Shown in pieces: positions 8,730 through 18,392 of a stretch of 64,000 nucleotides of DNA. Made by a program: the position numbers and the translations under genes. The stretch is from Pseudomonas sp. P7548 (GTDB taxonomy: Bacteria > Pseudomonadota > Gammaproteobacteria > Pseudomonadales > Pseudomonadaceae): the NCBI RefSeq assembly GCF_013386585.1, contig NZ_JACARO010000042.1, forward strand, positions 41,752-105,751, in the 5' to 3' direction. The notes below the pieces were generated by a model. The model did not search any database. It was not told the DNA's origin and saw only the letters and a program-made list of their open reading frames with translations. Numbering within the stretch: the first letter of the stretch is position 1; each line of letters opens with the position of its first letter.

Positions 8730-9791
8730 ATGATTCACCGTCTTGCCCAGGTTTTCAGTGATTCGAACAGCCAGGTCCGTGGCAAATTATTCGGCATCTA
8801 CGGCGTGCTGATCGCCCTCAACGTAGGCGCCTGGCTCTGGGCACTGGTGGCGTTTCACGCGCACCCGGTGTTGTTGGGCACCGCCCTGCTCGCCTACAGC
8901 TTCGGCCTGCGCCACGCGGTAGACGCCGACCACATCGCCGCCATCGACAACGCCACCCGCAAGCTGATGCAAGAGCAAAAACGCCCGGTGGCGGTAGGGT
9001 TCTTTTTCTCCCTGGGGCATTCTTCGGTGGTGGTGCTGGCGTCTATCGCCGTGGCCTTTACGGCGGCGACCCTCAAGGATCATTTCGAAGCGTTCAAGGC
9101 CGTGGGTGGTGTGATCGGCACCTCGGTCTCGGCGCTGTTTTTGCTGGTGATCGCGCTGATGAACCTGGTGATCCTGCGCTCGATCTACCAGGCCTGGCGC
9201 CATGTGCGCCAGGGTGGCGTGTACGTAGAGGATGACTTCAACCTGCTGCTGGCCGACCGGGGGTTCATGGCGCGGATCTTTCGCCCGTTGTTCCGCCTGA
9301 TCAGCCGCAGCTGGCACCTGTACCCGCTGGGGTTCCTGTTTGGCCTGGGGTTTGACACCGCCACCGAAATCGCCTTGCTGGGCATCTCCGCCACGCAGGC
9401 GGCGCAAGGGTTGTCGCCGTGGTCGATCATGGTGTTCCCGCTGCTATTCAGCGCCGGCATGTCCCTGGTGGACACCCTGGACGGGCACCTGATGCTGGGG
9501 GCTTATGGCTGGGCGTACATGAAGCCGATCCGCAAGATTTACTACAACATGAGCATTACCCTGGTGTCGGTGGTGGTGGCCGTGGTCATCGGCAGCATCG
9601 AGGCGCTGGGGCTGATCTCGGACCAGTTGGAACTCAAGGGTGGCTTCTGGGCGTTTATCGGCAGCCTGAATGACAGCTTCGGGCTGCTTGGGTACATCAT
9701 CATCGGGATTTTTGTGGTGAGCTGGGGGGCATCGGTGTTGCTGTATCGGCTCAAGCGGTATGACCAGCTTGAGACCCGTCACCCTTTGTGA
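8730..9791 (+). CDS. NiCoT-family nickel/cobalt permease (HoxN/NixA type)
   Basis: 353 aa with eight likely membrane helices. The family signature RHAVDADHIAAIDN lies near residue 62, and LGFDTATEIALL and GMSLVDTLDGHLM later are the other conserved NiCoT segments. It imports Ni2+ and/or Co2+ across the inner membrane at low capacity. No urease, hydrogenase or cobalamin genes are in view to tell which metal is used. ATG at 8730 gives the typical N-terminus. Confidence 0.93.
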   Translation: MIHRLAQVFSDSNSQVRGKLFGIYGVLIALNVGAWLWALVAFHAHPVLLGTALLAYSFGLRHAVDADHIAAIDNATRKLMQEQKRPVAVGFFFSLGHSSVVVLASIAVAFTAATLKDHFEAFKAVGGVIGTSVSALFLLVIALMNLVILRSIYQAWRHVRQGGVYVEDDFNLLLADRGFMARIFRPLFRLISRSWHLYPLGFLFGLGFDTATEIALLGISATQAAQGLSPWSIMVFPLLFSAGMSLVDTLDGHLMLGAYGWAYMKPIRKIYYNMSITLVSVVVAVVIGSIEALGLISDQLELKGGFWAFIGSLNDSFGLLGYIIIGIFVVSWGASVLLYRLKRYDQLETRHPL

Positions 9792-9812
9792 TGCGGTGCC
9801 TGGGATGACGCT

Positions 9813-9873
9813 GCGCGAGGCAAGCCCGCTCACTACAACAGCACCGTTTGTAGTGAGCGGGCTTGCCCCGCGC
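9813..9873. repeat. REP inverted pair, likely terminator
   Basis: GCGCGAGGCAAGCCCGCTCACTACAA is mirrored by TTGTAGTGAGCGGGCTTGCCCCGCGC with a 9-bp loop. It sits between the convergent permease and TonB receptor genes. Confidence 0.85.
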
Positions 9874-9899
9874 CGCGTCGCCCCAAACACCAGGAAGCG

Positions 9900-12335
9900 T
9901 TAGAAGTCGACAGTAGCCGAAACCTTGAGCGTGCGCGGCTCCCCCTGGGTCAGGTAGTTATTGGCCGTCGAAGCCGAGGCCCAGTACGCCTTGTTCGCCA
10001 CGTTCTCAAGGTTGGCGCGCAGGGTGATGGTCTTGTCGTCGGCCTTGAAGCCATAACGCGCGCCGAGGTCGACGCGGGTCCAGGCCGGGATGTCCAGGGT
10101 GTTGGCGGCATTCACGTACTCCCCCCCGGTGCGCAACAGGCGTGCGCTGACGGCCGCACCCTGAATACCCGGCACGTCCCAGTCAGCCCCCACGTTGAAC
10201 TGATAACGCGGCACACCGGCCACACGATTGCCGTCGGTCAGGCCGTTGGAGGTGTTCTGCTGTTCGGTGTGCATCCAGGTCGCACCGGTCAACAAGCGCA
10301 AGCCATCAATCGGCTCGCCGAACACATTCAGCTCCACGCCTTTGTTGATTTGCAGGCCATCGACGCTGAACGTATCCAGACTATTGCCCGGCAAACGCGA
10401 GGTGGCGTTGTTCGGTTGCTCGATTCGATACACCCCGAGCGTCGCTCCGTAACTGTCCCAATCCAGCTTGACCCCGGCTTCGGTCTGCTTGCTGCGCTTG
10501 GGTGCGAAGGTGACGTTGGGGTTGGTCACACCCGTAGACGGCGACGTCGGCCCCTGGGCCAGCCCCTCGATGCGGTTGGCGTAGAACGACACGTGCTCCC
10601 ATGGCTTGAGCACCAGGCCGTACACCGGCGTAGTGATCGACTTGTCGTAGTTGGCGTTGCGCGCACCGGTGGTGGTGTTCCACGCGTCCACTTCGATGGT
10701 CTGGCGGCGCACGCCCACGGTCAGCAGGACGCGGTCATCGAGAAAGCCCAGGGTGTCGGAGGCGGCGGCGCTCTTGATGCGATTCTTGCCGACCACCCGT
10801 GGGTCATGGATGTCACTGCCGAAGTAGGTCACGGTGGGGCGCGGGATCTGGGTCGGGTTGTAGAGGTTGCCGGGCTTGCGGTTGGCCTGGGTGATCGCCT
10901 CGAACGCCGAACGCTGCTCACCCCAGATGCCCGACAAACCGAGGTTCATCTGATGGGTCACCGGCCCGGTGTCGAAGTGTCCATTCAACCCGGCCATCGC
11001 GCTCTTGTTGTCTTCATCGTGGGGTGAATAGAGGAAACCCACGCGCCCGCTGCCATCGTTGCCCACGTAGAGCGACGAATACTCGCCGTTCTCCCGCGTA
11101 TGCTTGGCACCGCCGCCCACGTAGGCCGTCCAGTTGTCAGTGAGGTCGTACTCGGCGTTGAACATGCCGTAGGTGTCTTCCAGCTCCGACCAGCTCCAGT
11201 CCTGGGCGTAGTTGTGCTTGGCCGAAGGCGCCTTGGGCACTTGGGTGCCGGTGGGGTACACCACGGCGCGGCCGTTGTTGATGCGTTCTTTCTGGTAGCC
11301 GAAATCGGTGGACACCCGCAGCCGATCGCCACGGTAGTCCAGGGCAATGGCCACCAGCTGCGAGCTTTTGTTTTCATCGTCGATGGCCGTGTCGCCTCCG
11401 TGCCTGGCCAAGTTGACCCGCGCACCGAAGCGGTTGTCTTCACCGAAACGCTGGCCCAGGTCGAGGTGGCCACCGGTCTGGCCGTCGCTGGCGTAGTCGA
11501 GGCTGACGCTGCGGGTTGGCGTGTCTTCGGCGCGCTTGGGCACCAGGTTGACGCTGCCGCCGATGCCCGTGCCGGCCGGCGACACGCCGTTGACGAAGGC
11601 GTTGGGCCCCTTGAACAACTCCACGCGCTCCAGGGCTTCGGTGGTGATGATCTGCCGAGGCAGCACGCCGTAAAGGCCATTGAAGGCAATGTCATCGGTG
11701 TTCAGCGGCAAGCCGCGAATGATGAACATCTGGGAGAAGTTGCCGAACCCCGAGGACTGACGCACCGACGCATCGTTGAGCAACACATCGCCCACGGTGC
11801 GGGCCTGCTGGTCGGCGATGGTCTTGGCGGTGTAGCTGACCACGCTGAACGGCACATCATTGATCGAACGATTGCCCAGCACACCCAGGCGTGCCGTGCG
11901 CGCCACCTGGCCGCCGCCGTAGGTGTCCGCCTGTGCCCCGCCCGCCTCGCCGCTGATGGTGGTCGCGCCCAGTTGCACGGCCGCGCCACTGGCCTCGGGC
12001 ACCACCGTGTAACCCTGGGTACCGGTGCTCTGCAAGGTGTAGCCGCTGCCTTGCAGCAAGTGCAGCAACCCCGACTGCGCGGTGAAGTCGCCTTGCAGCC
12101 CGGCGCTCTGCTGGTCATTGAGCAGCGTGGAGTCAAACGACAACGGCACCCCGGACAGCGCCGCGAACTGCGCCAGTACATTACCCAATGGCCCCGGCGC
12201 GACGGTGTAGCTGCGTGCCGCGCGGGTGGAAGCGGCCTCGGCGGCCAGCGCGCTGTGCAACGGTGCGATGGCCGCCAGGGCAACAGCCAGGCTCAAGGCT
12301 TTCAAGGGGCGAATGGGGTGCGGGGTGGCGGTCAT
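9900..12335 (-). CDS. TonB-dependent siderophore receptor with signalling (STN) domain
   Basis: 811 aa. Order: signal peptide (to about residue 32), STN signalling domain (about 40-110; SYTVAPGPLGNVLAQFA), TonB box region, plug domain (about 155-280), then the 22-strand barrel ending with a C-terminal Phe (SATVDF). The STN domain indicates that it signals ligand binding to the FecR-like protein encoded next door. It imports a ferric siderophore across the outer membrane; I cannot tell which one, and it is probably a xenosiderophore. AGGA six bases before the ATG at 12335 supports this start over the ATG at 12341. It follows the fecI/fecR pair in the same direction. Confidence 0.92.
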   Translation of the reverse strand: MTATPHPIRPLKALSLAVALAAIAPLHSALAAEAASTRAARSYTVAPGPLGNVLAQFAALSGVPLSFDSTLLNDQQSAGLQGDFTAQSGLLHLLQGSGYTLQSTGTQGYTVVPEASGAAVQLGATTISGEAGGAQADTYGGGQVARTARLGVLGNRSINDVPFSVVSYTAKTIADQQARTVGDVLLNDASVRQSSGFGNFSQMFIIRGLPLNTDDIAFNGLYGVLPRQIITTEALERVELFKGPNAFVNGVSPAGTGIGGSVNLVPKRAEDTPTRSVSLDYASDGQTGGHLDLGQRFGEDNRFGARVNLARHGGDTAIDDENKSSQLVAIALDYRGDRLRVSTDFGYQKERINNGRAVVYPTGTQVPKAPSAKHNYAQDWSWSELEDTYGMFNAEYDLTDNWTAYVGGGAKHTRENGEYSSLYVGNDGSGRVGFLYSPHDEDNKSAMAGLNGHFDTGPVTHQMNLGLSGIWGEQRSAFEAITQANRKPGNLYNPTQIPRPTVTYFGSDIHDPRVVGKNRIKSAAASDTLGFLDDRVLLTVGVRRQTIEVDAWNTTTGARNANYDKSITTPVYGLVLKPWEHVSFYANRIEGLAQGPTSPSTGVTNPNVTFAPKRSKQTEAGVKLDWDSYGATLGVYRIEQPNNATSRLPGNSLDTFSVDGLQINKGVELNVFGEPIDGLRLLTGATWMHTEQQNTSNGLTDGNRVAGVPRYQFNVGADWDVPGIQGAAVSARLLRTGGEYVNAANTLDIPAWTRVDLGARYGFKADDKTITLRANLENVANKAYWASASTANNYLTQGEPRTLKVSATVDF

Positions 12336-12426
12336 GGGCATTCCTGTCGGCGCGGTGCAAAGGTGAGGGTTATTCCCCTACACCGGGCGACAACGAAAAA
12401 GGTCTCAGCGAACAGTGAAAAAAAAT

Positions 12427-13380
12427 TCAGCGCGGCTCAACGGTGACCCAGTAGCCGGTCAGGCTGCTGACCTTCACCGGCAGGGTTTCCTGCAGCAAAC
12501 GCAGGCTGGCGTCGGTGTCGCGCAACGGGAACGCGCCGGAAACGGTCAAGCCCGCCACACGTTCATGGCAGCGCAACACACCGGGGCGGTAGCGGCCCAG
12601 TTCGTCGAGCAGATCCGCCAGGCGCATGTGCTGGGCCAGCAGCATGCCGTTCTCCCAGGTGGTCGCGCTGACCGCCAACGGTTCCACCGCCGCCACACGG
12701 TCGCGGCCAAACGCGCTCTGTTCACCGGCCTTGAGGATCACCCCACGGCTGGCTTGTTCCGGCAGCATTTCCACGGCCCCCTCAAGCACGGCGACGTGAC
12801 TGCTCTGCTCACCCACGCGCACGCTGAAATGCGTCCCCAGGGCGCGGGCGGTGCCGTGGCGGGTCTGCACGATAAACGGGCGATGTATCGGCGCAGGGTC
12901 TTTGGCGGTGGTAATCATCACCTCGCCTTGCAACAGCTCGATGCGTCGCACCTGGTCGGTGAAGGCGATATTCAAGGAACTGTTGGTGTTGATCAGCAGC
13001 TGTGTGCCGTCGGGCAAGGTGAGGGGGCGCTGTTCGCCGATGGCCGTGTGCTGGTCGGCCGTCCAGGCTTGCCAGGGTTTGTGCTGGTACGCCAGCCATG
13101 TCGCCGGGCCCGCCAGCAGCAACAGCCCGAGCGCCTGGCGCCGGCCCAGGGATTGTTTGCGACCGATGCGCTTGAGGGTCTCACCGGCGATGGCCCCCGG
13201 CACGCTGTTGAAGTCGCCCAATATCGCTTCCGCGCGCTGCCAGGCTTGCGCGTGCTGGGCACTGCGGCCCTGCCATTGGGCCACGGCGCGGCGGTCTTCG
13301 TCGGTGGCGATGCCGGACTGCAGTTGCACCATCCAGTCGGCGGCTTCGCCGAGGATCTGCGGGTCGATGGACGGGTTCAT
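12427..13380 (-). CDS. FecR-like anti-sigma/sigma regulator
   Basis: 317 aa. A cytoplasmic N-terminal domain (AADWMVQLQSG, residues 12-22, the DUF4880-type anti-sigma region) is followed by one transmembrane segment (about residues 85-101) and a periplasmic FecR domain (LPDGTQLLINTNSSL, GEVMITT). It transmits the signal from the STN domain of the receptor to the ECF sigma factor. ATG at 13380 overlaps the sigma gene stop in an ATGA, so the two are translationally coupled. Ends about 90 bp before the receptor gene. Confidence 0.93.
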   Translation of the reverse strand: MNPSIDPQILGEAADWMVQLQSGIATDEDRRAVAQWQGRSAQHAQAWQRAEAILGDFNSVPGAIAGETLKRIGRKQSLGRRQALGLLLLAGPATWLAYQHKPWQAWTADQHTAIGEQRPLTLPDGTQLLINTNSSLNIAFTDQVRRIELLQGEVMITTAKDPAPIHRPFIVQTRHGTARALGTHFSVRVGEQSSHVAVLEGAVEMLPEQASRGVILKAGEQSAFGRDRVAAVEPLAVSATTWENGMLLAQHMRLADLLDELGRYRPGVLRCHERVAGLTVSGAFPLRDTDASLRLLQETLPVKVSSLTGYWVTVEPR

Positions 13381-13874
13381 GCCACGCTCAGGCACGCGAG
13401 GAAGGCATCGCGCATGTAGCGCTTGACCGAGGCCAGCGACACCTTCAGCTCATCGGCGATCTGCGGGTAGGTCAGGCCATCGATCTGCGACAACAGGAAC
13501 GCCTGGCGGGTTTTCTCGGGCAAATCGCGCAGCATGGCTTCGATGCGGTACAGCGCCTCAAGGATCAGCCAGCGGGTTTCCGGCGACGGGACGTGCTGCT
13601 CCGGCAGATGGGCGATGGTTTCCAGATAAGCGCGCTCGACTTCCTGGCGGCGCCAGCTGTCGATCATCAGGCCCTTGGCGATATGGGTGAGCAAGGCGCG
13701 CGGCTCGCTGCCATACCCTGCGGGGTTCTGGCGCGTGAGCAAGCGCATGAAGGTGTCATGGGCCAGGTCGGCTGCATCACTGGCGTTGCCCAGCTTGCGG
13801 TCGAGCCAGCGGTACAACCATCCGTGGTGTTCGCAGTACAGCGCCTGGAGCGGCAGATGGAGCGAAGACGACAT
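13377..13874 (-). CDS. FecI-like ECF sigma factor
   Basis: 165 aa. Sigma-70 region 2 (LYRWLDRKLGNASDAADLAHDTFMRLL) and region 4 (LPEKTRQAFLLSQIDGLTYPQIADELKVSLASVKRYM) are both clear, without region 3, as expected for the FecI iron-starvation group. It should direct transcription of the adjacent receptor gene when FecR relays the siderophore signal. ATG at 13874 gives the typical MSSSLHLPLQALY start; an in-frame GTG three codons upstream is an alternative. Confidence 0.93.
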   Translation of the reverse strand: MSSSLHLPLQALYCEHHGWLYRWLDRKLGNASDAADLAHDTFMRLLTRQNPAGYGSEPRALLTHIAKGLMIDSWRRQEVERAYLETIAHLPEQHVPSPETRWLILEALYRIEAMLRDLPEKTRQAFLLSQIDGLTYPQIADELKVSLASVKRYMRDAFLACLSVA

Positions 13875-13897
13875 GCAGATCACCCGGAATCCGGAAG

Positions 13898-13926
13898 TAA
13901 TTAAGAATTGATCGCATTCTAATCGC
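13898..13926 (-). promoter_or_regulatory. weak Fur-box-like site upstream of the sigma factor gene
   Basis: AGAAT and ATTCT flank a 7-bp centre in an AT-rich patch 25-50 bp upstream of the sigma factor start. Position and base composition fit iron repression, but the match to the 19-bp Fur consensus is poor. Confidence 0.3.
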
Positions 13927-14003
13927 AGCCACAGAGACCGGCAACGCGTTAATTAATGTTATAGGATAACGCCAATTTTTCGCCTGACCTGTGACCCTCG
14001 CCC

Positions 14004-15158
14004 ATGACCGACGCTGTCCCCCTGCGCCAACGCCTGCTTTCCATCGACGCCCTGCGTGGCCTGGTGATCCTGTTCATGTTGCTGGACCACGTGCGCGAAA
14101 CCTTCCTGCTGCACCGCCAGGTCAGCGACCCGATGAACATCGACAGCACCGAACCGGCCCTGTTTGTCAGCCGCACCCTCGCCCACCTGTGCGCGCCGGT
14201 GTTCGTGCTGCTCACTGGCTTGTCGGCGTGGTTGTACGGCCAGAAATACCAGGGCCGCCAGGCTGTATCGGCATTCCTGTTCAAGCGCGGTCTGTTTTTG
14301 GTGGTGCTGGAATTCACCCTGGTCAACTTCGCCTGGACCTTCCAACTGCCGCCGAGCGTGATCTACCTGCAAGTGATCTGGGCCATCGGCGTAAGCATGC
14401 TCGCCCTTGCCGCCCTGGTATGGCTGCCAAGGTCGCTGTTGATTGGGTTGGCGTTGCTCATCATCGCTGGCCACAACCTGCTGGATGGCGTGCACTTCGC
14501 GCCCGGCTCGGCCCTGCAAAACCTGTGGGCGATCCTGCATGAGCGCAGCTGGATCGAAGTCGGCGATTCGCTGCGCCTGCGCACCACCTACCCGGTAATG
14601 CCGTGGATCGGCGTAATTGCCCTGGGTTACGGCCTGGGTCCGTGGTTTGCCAATGGCCTGCAGCCAGCGAGGCGTCAGCGTTATCTGCTGCTGGCGGGTG
14701 TGGGGGCGCTGATCGGGTTTGCCGTGGTGCGAACACTCAATGGCTACGGTGAAAAGCCCTGGCAGAGCTACGACAGTGGCGTGCAGACGCTGATGAGTGT
14801 TTTCAACGTGACCAAGTACCCGCCTTCACTGTTGTTCCTGGCGATGACCTTGGGCGTGGGTCTGCTGCTGTTGCTGGCCTTTGAGCGCGCGGGGCACAAA
14901 CGCTGGATCGCCCTGCTGGCCACCTTTGGCGCCGCGCCGATGTTCTTTTATCTGCTGCACCTGTATGTGCTGAAAATCCTGTATGTCGCGTGCGTGGCGT
15001 TGTTTGGCCTCAATCACGGCACCTACTTCGGCTTCGACAGCATCGGCGCCGTGTGGCTGGTGGCGCTGCTGCTACCGCTGGCGCTGTATCCGCCCGTGCG
15101 CTGGTTTGCCGGGCTCAAGGCACGCCGCCGCGACCTGGCTTGGCTCAAATACCTGTAA
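14004..15158 (+). CDS. DUF1624/HGSNAT-like membrane acyltransferase
   Basis: 384 aa with about ten hydrophobic segments. The N-terminal LSIDALRGLVILFMLLDHVRE motif is characteristic of the heparan-alpha-glucosaminide N-acetyltransferase-like family, in which the conserved Asp-Arg-Gly and His residues lie at the membrane face. Bacterial members are thought to transfer acyl groups to sugars at the inner membrane. The actual substrate is unknown. It is divergent from the fecI-like gene and convergent with a LysE gene. Confidence 0.8.
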   Translation: MTDAVPLRQRLLSIDALRGLVILFMLLDHVRETFLLHRQVSDPMNIDSTEPALFVSRTLAHLCAPVFVLLTGLSAWLYGQKYQGRQAVSAFLFKRGLFLVVLEFTLVNFAWTFQLPPSVIYLQVIWAIGVSMLALAALVWLPRSLLIGLALLIIAGHNLLDGVHFAPGSALQNLWAILHERSWIEVGDSLRLRTTYPVMPWIGVIALGYGLGPWFANGLQPARRQRYLLLAGVGALIGFAVVRTLNGYGEKPWQSYDSGVQTLMSVFNVTKYPPSLLFLAMTLGVGLLLLLAFERAGHKRWIALLATFGAAPMFFYLLHLYVLKILYVACVALFGLNHGTYFGFDSIGAVWLVALLLPLALYPPVRWFAGLKARRRDLAWLKYL

Positions 15159-15161
15159 CGC

Positions 15162-15764
15162 CTACACGATGTGCACATAAAACGCGTGAAACATGAAGTA
15201 CGCGCACACCGCCAACGCAATCCCCATGCACCGGTTGAACACGGTGAACGCCGAAGTACCGTTGATACGCCGCCCCAGCCCAGCCCCGAGCAGTGCGTAC
15301 ACCCACGGCGCACCAAACGCGCCAAAGGCCAGCACCGCCGACACCAGCGCAATCGACACGCCGGTGATGTGTGCTGCCGGCAGCATCACACTGGTGATCG
15401 GCAGCACCGCCATGATGCCCTTGGGATTGAGCAACTGGATCACCAACCCGTTCCAGAACGTCAGGGTCTTGGTCGGCGCCGTTGACGCCGCCTCATCCAC
15501 CACCGTGCGCGCAGTGAACACCTGGTACGCGAGGTACAGCGTGTACACGCCGCCCACCAACGAGATGTAGGGCAGCGCCGCCTGGGAGATGATCGCTTCG
15601 CCGGTGTAGCCAAACAGCACGAACAACACCAGCATCGCGCAGCCCACGCCGATGAAAAACCCGGTGGAACGACGGAACTGGCCGGTAAGCCCGGCATTAA
15701 GGCCCATGAAATTCACCGGGCCGGGGCTGTACATGACGCTGAATGCGTAGAGAAAAATGTCCAT
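15162..15764 (-). CDS. LysE-family exporter
   Basis: 200 aa with about six membrane helices. The N-terminal YSPGPVNFMGLNAGL corresponds to the family PGP motif. Members export amino acids (lysine, threonine, homoserine) or related metabolites across the inner membrane. No substrate can be deduced. Start at ATG 15764. Confidence 0.85.
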   Translation of the reverse strand: MDIFLYAFSVMYSPGPVNFMGLNAGLTGQFRRSTGFFIGVGCAMLVLFVLFGYTGEAIISQAALPYISLVGGVYTLYLAYQVFTARTVVDEAASTAPTKTLTFWNGLVIQLLNPKGIMAVLPITSVMLPAAHITGVSIALVSAVLAFGAFGAPWVYALLGAGLGRRINGTSAFTVFNRCMGIALAVCAYFMFHAFYVHIV

Positions 15765-15931
15765 GGAAAACCTGCAGTAGAGGGAATGCAGCGAGTCTAC
15801 TGAGGGCTGCCATGGGGGTTCTTGTACGTTCGTAGGTCGGCACGGCAGTGGGTGGGCCTACGAATCGCAACTGGCACCGGGGCTGAGATTACGCCTACCA
15901 TGTAATGACACCTAGCCTGTGAACGTGCCCA

Positions 15932-17575
15932 ATGCTCAAAGCCAGTCTGCGTACTCACCTGACCCTGTGGTTTGCCGGTTTATCGGTGCTCACTCTGCTG
16001 ATCGTGGGCTTTTACGTAGGCCATATCGCCACTGAACAGGTGAAGCAGGCCAGCGGCAACGCGCTGCTCAGCACCGCCCGTTCCAGCGCGGCACTGCTGG
16101 CGGTGCAGTTGCGTGAGCGGCAGCTGGAAGTGTCGTTGCTGAGCAAGGCGCCACTGTTCCGCCAGGGCAACCTGGATGCACCGGACATCATGACCTTGAT
16201 GGAGTTGCGCACCCAGTCACGCGCCGAGTACGCGTGGATGGGCGTAGCGGACGCCGAGGGCCGTGTGCGCCAGGCGGTGAAGGGGTTGCTGGTCAATCAG
16301 TCGGTGCAGCAACGCCCGTGGTTCCAGGCGGGCATGCGCGGTGAGTACACCGGTGATCCCCACGAAGCCGTGCTGCTGGCCAAGCTGTTGCCGAGTGCGG
16401 CCAAGGGTGAGCCGTTGCGCTTTATCGACTTTGCCGCGCCGATCCGCAACGCCAAGGGTGAAACCATCGGCGTGCTCGGTGCCCACGCGCACTGGCGCTG
16501 GGTGACCCAGATCGTCGATGCGGCGGTGATGCAAAAGGACGCCGCGCCCAACCTGCAAGCACTGATCATCGACTTCGACGGCAAGGTGCTCTACCCCGAG
16601 ATCCTCGCGGGCGAGCAAATGCCCCAGGCCAATCTGCACTCGCCTACCGGCTGGACCACCGGCAACGGCTACGTGAGTGCCTCGGTGGCGGTGCCGAGCC
16701 CGTCCAATGCCAACCTGTCGTGGTACATCGTGGTCCGCCAGCCGCTGGACATCGCCCTGCAACCGGCACGGGTGCTGTTGTACAAATTGCTGATCCTGGG
16801 CGTGCTCGCCGCCCTCGTGTTCGGCCTGGTGGCGTACTACCTGGCACTGACCCTGAGCCGGCCGATCGAACGCCTGGCCAAGTCCGCCAAGCTTGTGCAG
16901 GAACAGCAGCCCGGGGCGGTGTTTTCCCAGGAGCATCCGGTGCTGGAAATCGCCCAGCTGGGGCAGTCCATCAGCCGCATGACTCAATCGTTGCTTAGCA
17001 AGGAACGTGAGTTGCAGGAAGCCAATGCGTCCCTTGAAGCGACGGTCGCCCAACGCACGGCCGACCTCACCCAGGCCAACGCTGACCTGTTGAAACTGGC
17101 GACTCACGACGCGCTGACCGGGGTCTACAACCGCCGTCGCTTCGATGAAAAACTCGCCGAAAACAGTCTGTTGTTCCAGCGCACCGGGCGCACCTTCGCC
17201 CTGCTGTTGATCGACGCCGACTACTTCAAACGGGTCAACGATACCTACGGGCACGCTGTGGGTGACGACGTACTCTGCCAGCTCGCTGCCCTGATCGAAA
17301 GCACCACCCGCGCCACCGACTTTGTCGCGCGTTACGGCGGTGAGGAGTTCGCGGTGCTGCTACCCGAAGTCGAAGAACCGGACAGCCCCGAAGTAGTCGC
17401 CGAAAAAATCCGCGCCGCCGTGGCCGCCGCCCAATTCCCCACGGTGGGCCATGTGACGGTGAGCATTGGCGTGGGCGTGGCCGAGCCGTCGGACCGCGAC
17501 TCCTCGGCACTGCTCAAGCGCGCCGACATGCAGCTCTACCAGGCCAAGGGTGCGGGCAGGAACCGGGTGGCGTAA
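15932..17575 (+). CDS. Cache-HAMP-GGDEF diguanylate cyclase
   Basis: 547 aa. TM1 (about residues 9-30), a periplasmic Cache-like sensor (about 40-275), TM2 (about 282-305), a HAMP-like linker and coiled coil, and a GGDEF domain (385-547). The active site reads GGEEF, a catalytically competent form, and RATD lies exactly five residues before it, matching the inhibitory I-site RxxD. It should make c-di-GMP from two GTP in response to a small extracellular ligand and be subject to product inhibition. No EAL domain. It is divergent from the LysE gene. Confidence 0.93.
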   Translation: MLKASLRTHLTLWFAGLSVLTLLIVGFYVGHIATEQVKQASGNALLSTARSSAALLAVQLRERQLEVSLLSKAPLFRQGNLDAPDIMTLMELRTQSRAEYAWMGVADAEGRVRQAVKGLLVNQSVQQRPWFQAGMRGEYTGDPHEAVLLAKLLPSAAKGEPLRFIDFAAPIRNAKGETIGVLGAHAHWRWVTQIVDAAVMQKDAAPNLQALIIDFDGKVLYPEILAGEQMPQANLHSPTGWTTGNGYVSASVAVPSPSNANLSWYIVVRQPLDIALQPARVLLYKLLILGVLAALVFGLVAYYLALTLSRPIERLAKSAKLVQEQQPGAVFSQEHPVLEIAQLGQSISRMTQSLLSKERELQEANASLEATVAQRTADLTQANADLLKLATHDALTGVYNRRRFDEKLAENSLLFQRTGRTFALLLIDADYFKRVNDTYGHAVGDDVLCQLAALIESTTRATDFVARYGGEEFAVLLPEVEEPDSPEVVAEKIRAAVAAAQFPTVGHVTVSIGVGVAEPSDRDSSALLKRADMQLYQAKGAGRNRVA

Positions 17576-17675
17576 ACCTTGGGTTTTGCTTATCACTGAA
17601 ATATCCGCCAGCGTCTGTATCCGCTGGCAGGGGCTTTTCATAATCGTGCTTCCTTAACACCTCAGGAAGCACACC

Positions 17676-17786
17676 ATGCACCCATTGACGATAGTGCTGG
17701 CGCACGTTTTGGCACTGGCCCTCACTCTGCTTGGCGTGGGTTGCCTGGCGCTATTGCTGGCCTGTTTAGGTCGCCTGGTGTATTAA
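17676..17786 (+). CDS. 36-residue hydrophobic peptide (candidate small membrane protein)
   Basis: ATG at 17676 is preceded by AGGAAG about six to eleven bases upstream. The product is one long hydrophobic stretch (about residues 4-31) ending GRLVY, so a single-pass inner membrane peptide is likely. It lies about 100 bp after the diguanylate cyclase and about 30 bp before another small gene, in the same direction. It is too short to assign to a family. The strong ribosome-binding site and clean membrane-helix composition are the only support. Confidence 0.45.
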   Translation: MHPLTIVLAHVLALALTLLGVGCLALLLACLGRLVY

Positions 17787-17814
17787 CGGAGGCGGGTCTG
17801 AAAAGGGAAACGGG

Positions 17815-18264
17815 ATGCAGGTAATAAACGACAACAGACCTGAATACATACTCAGGCTCGAACATCTTCTTTACGGCTACAACTACATGGTTTCGGTGGA
17901 CAGTTATGGTCCATTGAGTACTGAGCAACCGTTGATTGAAGCGCTCAAGCAAACGGTGAGTTCATCCTGCGAAGTCACTCGCAGTGCGCCAATCAGTGCC
18001 GAGGACGCGCGCGCACTCATGCTTGAGTCGTTCTTGTTTGTGGGCGACTCAGGTGGAGGCCCTATTGACCTGCCGGATAAACGCGAAGAAATCATCGGCT
18101 TGGTGGAGCAATTGACCCAAGGCGTTCATCTTCACCAGGCCGATGCAATCCATGAGTTCTACTTGGCCAAAGGTCATCCGGGCTATCCGGTGTGGTGGGA
18201 GTTCGCCCTGGATATTCACGCGCAAGGACAGCGCTGGATTCTACTGGGCAGCAGCAGCGACTAA
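17815..18264 (+). CDS. hypothetical protein
   Basis: 149 aa, acidic, soluble. GGGAAACGGG precedes the ATG. Contains DSGGGPIDLPDKREEIIGLVEQL in the middle and WWEFALDIHAQGQRWILLGSSSD at the end. No family recognised. Possibly transcribed with the upstream 36-residue peptide. Confidence 0.6.
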   Translation: MQVINDNRPEYILRLEHLLYGYNYMVSVDSYGPLSTEQPLIEALKQTVSSSCEVTRSAPISAEDARALMLESFLFVGDSGGGPIDLPDKREEIIGLVEQLTQGVHLHQADAIHEFYLAKGHPGYPVWWEFALDIHAQGQRWILLGSSSD

Positions 18265-18275
18265 GCACACTGGGC

Positions 18276-18383
18276 TTGTAGTGAGCGGGCTCGCCCCGCG
18301 CCGCGTTGTCCCAGGCACCCGATTTCTCCTGCGAACGGGCGGTGTCTGGGCTGGCGCGGCGCGAGCAAGCTCGCTCACTACAA
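18276..18383. repeat. REPIN of the GTAGTGAGCGGGC type
   Basis: Outer arms TTGTAGTGAGCGGGCTCGCC and the inverse complement form (GGCGCGAGCAAGCTCGCTCACTACAA region) enclose about 50 bp. It lies between two convergent genes and probably ends both transcripts. Confidence 0.85.
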
Positions 18384-18392
18384 AGATCGGGT

